Origin: Selenomonadaceae bacterium
Lineage (GTDB): Bacteria > Bacillota > Negativicutes > Selenomonadales > Selenomonadaceae
Reading direction: 5' to 3'
DNA: 52,107 nucleotides
Assembly (NCBI GenBank): GCA_017427545.1
Contig: JAFRSO010000054.1
Span: forward strand, 1-52,107
Below, one piece after another: positions 48,680 through 52,107 of the stretch. Position numbers and translations under genes: made by a program. Every line of letters begins with the position of its first letter. Position 1 is the first letter of the stretch. The notes under the pieces were generated by a model. It was not told where the DNA came from, ran no database searches, and saw nothing but the letters and a program-made list of their open reading frames with translations.

Positions 48680-49465
48680 ATGCGGGAATTGTTGAGCCGA
48701 ATGCACGCGTGGATGGCGGCTTACATGAAAAGTTTTTATTCGGACGACGCTCAAGTTCAGCAGGGAATTTTAATCAAGGAGAAGCATACCGGCTACGTCA
48801 CGGCAAATTGTGTGGAGCTTGCAAAATTCTTGAAGTTGTCGACGCATGACACCGATCTTGCCGAAATTATCGGGCTTTTTCATGACGTGGGACGCTTCCG
48901 CCAATACAGCATTTACAAAACTTTCAACGATGCCGATTCCGAAGATCATGCCGACCTTGCCCTCAAAGTCATTGACGATCTGGAATTTTTCAAGGAACTT
49001 TCCGCCGAAGATTATGGCCTTGTGAAATTTTCAATTCAGAATCACAACAAGAAAATCATTGCCCCGACTGACGACGATAGAAAAATTTTATTCGCCAAAC
49101 TGATTCGTGACGCTGACAAGCTCGACATTTACCGCGTACTTGAACCTTTCCTTGCGCAGGAGAATGCTGACAAAATGCCGCAGTTCATTAAGTCGACGAG
49201 CAGATTGGTTGCCGACATAAGCCCCGACTTTGTGGAAAATTTCGTGACGGGTGAGCAAGCCGACTACAGGAAAATTCGCACGAACGGTGACAGGAAAATT
49301 GTTCGGCTCATGTGGATTTACGATGTCAATTTTTCGTGGACGATGCAAAAGATTGTTGAGCGCGGCTACATTGAAAAAATCGTTTCAAATCTTCCAATGG
49401 ACGAGCGCGTTGCTGAAGGTGTTCGCCGCTTAAAACTTCACGTCAAGGAGAAACTTGCCGATTAA
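48680..49465 (+). CDS. HD-domain metal-dependent phosphohydrolase
   Basis: 261 residues. HD superfamily with first His in KEKHTGYVTAN, the HD doublet in LFHDVGRFRQ, HADLAL and Asp in RDADKLDIYRV, so all metal ligands are present. Substrate unknown; candidates are nucleotides or cyclic nucleotides. GGGAGGTCGATT precedes ATG 48680. Followed by the small coiled-coil gene and glnS on the same strand, probably one transcript. Confidence 0.88.
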   Translation: MRELLSRMHAWMAAYMKSFYSDDAQVQQGILIKEKHTGYVTANCVELAKFLKLSTHDTDLAEIIGLFHDVGRFRQYSIYKTFNDADSEDHADLALKVIDDLEFFKELSAEDYGLVKFSIQNHNKKIIAPTDDDRKILFAKLIRDADKLDIYRVLEPFLAQENADKMPQFIKSTSRLVADISPDFVENFVTGEQADYRKIRTNGDRKIVRLMWIYDVNFSWTMQKIVERGYIEKIVSNLPMDERVAEGVRRLKLHVKEKLAD

Positions 49466-49478
49466 GGTGGTGTTTGAC

Positions 49479-49778
49479 ATGACCGAACAAGAAAGAATTA
49501 ACGAATCACTTCAAAGACAGATTGATGCGCAAAATGCACGGATTGATAACACACTGATTAAAGTCGACATGGTAATGGAAGAAATTCGCGATATTCGTGC
49601 AGATATGCGCGAAATGAATCAGCGATTTTACACAAAGGTTGATAGCCTAGACAAGAAAATTGATGATAAATTCGACCGTTTAAGCGATCAAATTCACACG
49701 ATGACGATAGCAGCGGTCGTAGGTTTCGGAGCAATCGCGGCGGCAGTCGGAGGATTGGTCTTTGCGGCTTTCAAGTGA
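49479..49778 (+). CDS. Small coiled-coil protein with C-terminal membrane anchor, paralogue of the gene at 19158
   Basis: 99 residues: heptad-patterned coiled coil (~5-72, MEEIRDIRADMREMNQRF) and a C-terminal membrane helix (MTIAAVVGFGAIAAAVGGLVF). The end of the coil and the helix resemble the protein at 19158-19433. AAGGTGG lies seven bases before ATG 49479; the upstream start at 49455 overlaps the HD gene. Function unknown. Confidence 0.78.
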   Translation: MTEQERINESLQRQIDAQNARIDNTLIKVDMVMEEIRDIRADMREMNQRFYTKVDSLDKKIDDKFDRLSDQIHTMTIAAVVGFGAIAAAVGGLVFAAFK

Positions 49779-49818
49779 AATAATTTATGACGCAGATAAA
49801 AATTAAAGGAGTCTTGAT

Positions 49819-51471
49819 ATGATAAATTTTATACAGCAGGAAATTGAAAACGATTTGAAGGCGGGCAAGTACACTGACGGGATTCATACGCGATTTCCGC
49901 CGGAGCCGAACGGTTATTTGCATATCGGTCACGCAAAATCCGTTTGCTTGAATTTCGGACTTGCCCTTCACAACGGCGGCTTGTGTAATTTGCGTTTCGA
50001 CGACACCAATCCGACTAAAGAGGACGTTGAATTTGTCGATTCGATTCAAGAGGATATTAAGTGGCTGGGCTTTGATTGGGGCGACAGAAAATTTTTCGCG
50101 TCGGATTATTTCGGCAAGTTTTATGATTTCGCGGTTGAGCTGATTAAACGCGGGCTGGCTTATGTCGACGATTTGAGTGTGGAAGAAATTCGAGCTTATC
50201 GCGGCACTTTGACTGAACCGGGTAAGGAAAGTCCTTGGCGCAATCGCAGTGTCGAAGAAAATTTGGATTTGTTCACGCGCATGAAGGCGGGCGAGTTTCC
50301 TGACGGCTCAAAAGTTTTGCGGGCGAAAATTGACATGGCAAGCCCGAATATCAACATGCGCGACCCCGTCATCTATCGAATCACGCGCGCACATCATCAT
50401 CACACCGGCGACGATTGGTTGATTTATCCCATGTACGATTTTGCGCACCCGCTTGAGGACGCGATAGAAAATATCACTCACTCGGTCTGTACGCTGGAGT
50501 TTGAAGATCATCGCCCGTTTTATGATTGGCTGTTGGATTCTCTCGGCTTCGACGTGAACAGCCGCCCGCGTCAAATAGAATTTGCCCGCCTTGACTTGAC
50601 GAACACCATCACCAGCAAGCGTAAACTTCGGCAGTTGGTTGAGGAAAATTACGTTCGCGGCTGGGACGATCCTCGTATGCCGACACTTTGCGGACTTCGG
50701 AGGAGGGGCTTTACTCCCGCGGCGATTAAAGATTTTTGTGAGCGTATCGGCGTCGCCAAAAGTAACAGCGTCGTCGATATTGCAATGCTTGAACACTGCG
50801 TCCGCGAAGATTTGAACGAAAATGCCGATAGGGTTATGGCTGTCCTTGAACCGCTGAAAGTTGTTTTGACGAACGTGGACGAAAATTCTGTTGAGTATTT
50901 GACGGCTGAAAATCATCCCAAACGCGGCGGCAGTCGATTTGTTCCCTTCACGCGAGAAATTTTCATTGAGCGCGAAGACTTTATGGAAGACGCTCCGAAA
51001 AAATTTTTCCGACTCAAACCCGGCGGTGAAGTTCGACTCAAGCACGCTTACATCATCAAATGCGAGGAGGTTATCAAAAATTCTGCGGGCGAAGTCGTCG
51101 AGTTGCGTTGCACAATCGATCCGACTTCAAAATCAGGCGGCGCGACTGCCGGACGTAAAATCAAGGGCACGATTCATTGGGTCAGCGCGAAATTTGCACT
51201 CCCCGCCGAAGTCAGATTGTATGATTATCTTTTGACGACCGACGCTAACGGTAACTTGCCGGAAGATTTTATCGCCGCACTCAATCCCGATTCGCTGATT
51301 GTCAAGCAAGCGTTGATTGAACCTTCCGTTAAATGGACGGGCGCGGGCAGTCATTACCAATTTTTGCGCCTGGGATATTTTGTCGTCGACCCGGACACTA
51401 CCGCCGATAAATTGGTTTTTAATCGCGTTGTCGGCTTGAAGGACACTTGGGCAAAAGTTAAAGCGAGGTGA
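49819..51471 (+). CDS. glnS: Glutaminyl-tRNA synthetase
   Basis: Class I synthetase directly charging tRNA-Gln; 550 residues. [22 protein letters not shown] contains the HIGH motif, [10 protein letters not shown] and the GlnRS hallmarks [10 protein letters not shown] and LYDYLL follow, and the KMSKS equivalent reads ITSKRKL. The C-terminal anticodon-binding beta barrels are complete. GlnRS is patchy among Firmicutes, most of which use GatCAB instead, consistent with ancient acquisition. AAAGGAG gives ATG 49819. Confidence 0.95.
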   Translation: MINFIQQEIENDLKAGKYTDGIHTRFPPEPNGYLHIGHAKSVCLNFGLALHNGGLCNLRFDDTNPTKEDVEFVDSIQEDIKWLGFDWGDRKFFASDYFGKFYDFAVELIKRGLAYVDDLSVEEIRAYRGTLTEPGKESPWRNRSVEENLDLFTRMKAGEFPDGSKVLRAKIDMASPNINMRDPVIYRITRAHHHHTGDDWLIYPMYDFAHPLEDAIENITHSVCTLEFEDHRPFYDWLLDSLGFDVNSRPRQIEFARLDLTNTITSKRKLRQLVEENYVRGWDDPRMPTLCGLRRRGFTPAAIKDFCERIGVAKSNSVVDIAMLEHCVREDLNENADRVMAVLEPLKVVLTNVDENSVEYLTAENHPKRGGSRFVPFTREIFIEREDFMEDAPKKFFRLKPGGEVRLKHAYIIKCEEVIKNSAGEVVELRCTIDPTSKSGGATAGRKIKGTIHWVSAKFALPAEVRLYDYLLTTDANGNLPEDFIAALNPDSLIVKQALIEPSVKWTGAGSHYQFLRLGYFVVDPDTTADKLVFNRVVGLKDTWAKVKAR

Positions 51472-51477
51472 TTAATT

Positions 51478-51789
51478 ATGCCGAAAATCCCGCGCGGCTT
51501 GACGGATAAAGATATGGTAAAAAATTATGTCGAGGAGGAGACGATTGAGCAGCAACTCCTTTCCGCCGCGAAAAAAGCTGAAAAACTTCGTGCACTTGAG
51601 GCGGCTGAAGCTCCACCCGCGCCGCTTGCAAAGGCAGGATTTACTCCCGAACTTACCGACAAACTCGGCAGGGAACTCCTCGCCTTGAGGATTGAGCTGT
51701 CGAACGCGGGCGTCAAAAGCTACAACTTCAAGATAAAACGTGACGGCGAAAAAATTACTCTGACCGTTACTGATAAAAAACTTTACTGA
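51478..51789 (+). CDS. Small protein downstream of glnS, unknown
   Basis: 103 residues: charged helical N-terminal half with Ala/Pro-rich hinge (EAAEAPPAPLAKAG) and a small C-terminal alpha/beta part (VKSYNFKIKRDGEKITLTV). No signal peptide or cysteines. GAGGTGATTAATT precedes ATG 51478, overlapping the glnS stop, so it is coupled to glnS. Family not recognised. Confidence 0.75.
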   Translation: MPKIPRGLTDKDMVKNYVEEETIEQQLLSAAKKAEKLRALEAAEAPPAPLAKAGFTPELTDKLGRELLALRIELSNAGVKSYNFKIKRDGEKITLTVTDKKLY

Positions 51790-51844
51790 TTGCACTTGTA
51801 AAAAAATTTTTTGACCGAAAATTTTTTGAGAGGAAGGTAATTTA

Positions 51845-52107
51845 ATGGAAACCATGACGATTGTGGCGATTGTGATTTTCATAACCGCCTACGCGCTGAT
51901 AATTTCCGAAAAAATCCACCGAACGGTTGTCGGACTTTTCGGCGCAATGCTGATGATTCTTTTGGGAATTATCGACCAGGAAACCGCCGTGCACCATATC
52001 GACTTCAACACAATCGGACTTTTAATGGGCATGATGATTGTCGTCAACATCACGAGTGAAACGGGGCTTTTCAACTTCCTGGCAATTTGGTCGGCAAAAA
52101 AAGTTAA
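51845..52107 (+). CDS. ArsB/NhaD-type (SLC13-like) ion transporter, cut by the window end
   Basis: Only the first 87 codons are present. Hydrophobic N-terminus (IVAIVIFITAYALIISEKIHRTVVGLFGAMLMILLGI) followed by HHIDFNTIGLLMGMMIVV, the standard beginning of ArsB/NhaD/citrate-type membrane permeases. AGAGGAAGGTAATTTA precedes ATG 51845. Substrate cannot be told from the fragment. Confidence 0.82.
   Translation, partial: METMTIVAIVIFITAYALIISEKIHRTVVGLFGAMLMILLGIIDQETAVHHIDFNTIGLLMGMMIVVNITSETGLFNFLAIWSAKKV

Noticed and set aside
51790..51844. Repeated AAAATTTT tracts as a special signal
   Set aside because: Such tracts occur throughout the window, in genes as Lys/Asn/Ile/Phe codons and in spacers, so they look like a compositional habit rather than a site.

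Overview
The window looks like a chromosomal segment of an anaerobic, diderm Firmicute, most likely a Negativicute (Selenomonadales/Acidaminococcales/Veillonellales type). This is inferred from several traits: moderate GC with A+T-rich gene junctions, strong extended Shine-Dalgarno sites (GGAGGNGATT type), many TTG starts, a stand-alone glutaminyl-tRNA synthetase, Tad-type secretion genes, a TAXI/GltS transport pair, radical SAM enzymes and an anaerobic ribonucleotide reductase-like protein. I could run no database search, so family names rest on motifs and remembered family patterns.

Layout. 1-4.5 kb: a scrap resembling the 3' end of an IS200/IS605 TnpB locus, cpaF and tadC (no tadB between them), and a membrane diguanylate cyclase. 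4.6-10.8 kb: a class III aminotransferase, a DUF502 membrane protein, recO, and a leftward operon nirJ2-like radical SAM, rbfA, nrnA, truB. 10.8-11.1 kb: a possible type I toxin-like peptide transcript. 11.3-20 kb: galU, a diaminopropionate ammonia-lyase, a TAXI binding lipoprotein with gltS, an aldehyde dehydrogenase, a ThrE-type exporter and two small genes. 20-22.9 kb: tRNA-Pro(CGG), an alpha/beta hydrolase, pth and a radical SAM protein. 22.9-30.1 kb: a defence-flavoured stretch with a single-chain restriction-methylation-specificity protein, an AAA+ ATPase, then proS and truncated MotA/ExbB-like and HNH relics. 30.1-38.1 kb: thiD, two cell-envelope proteins, nadE (glutaminase cysteine missing), deoB and a second diguanylate cyclase. 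38.1-41.4 kb: trehalose PTS and hydrolase genes (treP, treC) destroyed by two related GIY-YIG endonuclease elements. 41.5-52.1 kb: an SGNH hydrolase, an ABC-F ATPase, a DUF3298-like protein, an NrdD-like gene split by a group I intron that carries an HNH homing endonuclease, mscS, GNAT, flavodoxin, HD hydrolase, glnS, and a truncated ion transporter at the end.

Two features stand out. First, at 45379-46122 (minus strand) a 744-nt insert interrupts a 94-residue NrdD-like protein in phase 0. It has the expected U-exon end and G-intron end, a five-pair P1 with a U.G splice-site wobble, and candidate P3, P7 and P8 pairings. It is therefore very probably a self-splicing group I intron, and it sits directly after the codon that matches the glycyl-radical glycine of NrdD. 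Second, about fifteen loci carry tandem heptanucleotide repeats. The heptad sequence differs between loci, but a strict 7-nt phase is kept. Many loci consist of two blocks that are near reverse complements of each other. They lie at gene ends, often supply the upstream stop codon (TAG inside TTAG heptads), enter coding sequence (lipoprotein signal peptide, ABC-F linker) and split a terminator stem. They resemble the STRR heptamers known from cyanobacteria.

Several mobile or decaying systems share the window: the group I intron, two GIY-YIG elements, a palindromic ~100-bp repeat present twice, defence-gene relics and the TnpB-like scrap. Housekeeping genes (recO, truB, rbfA, pth, proS, nadE, glnS) appear intact, apart from the altered NadE glutaminase site.
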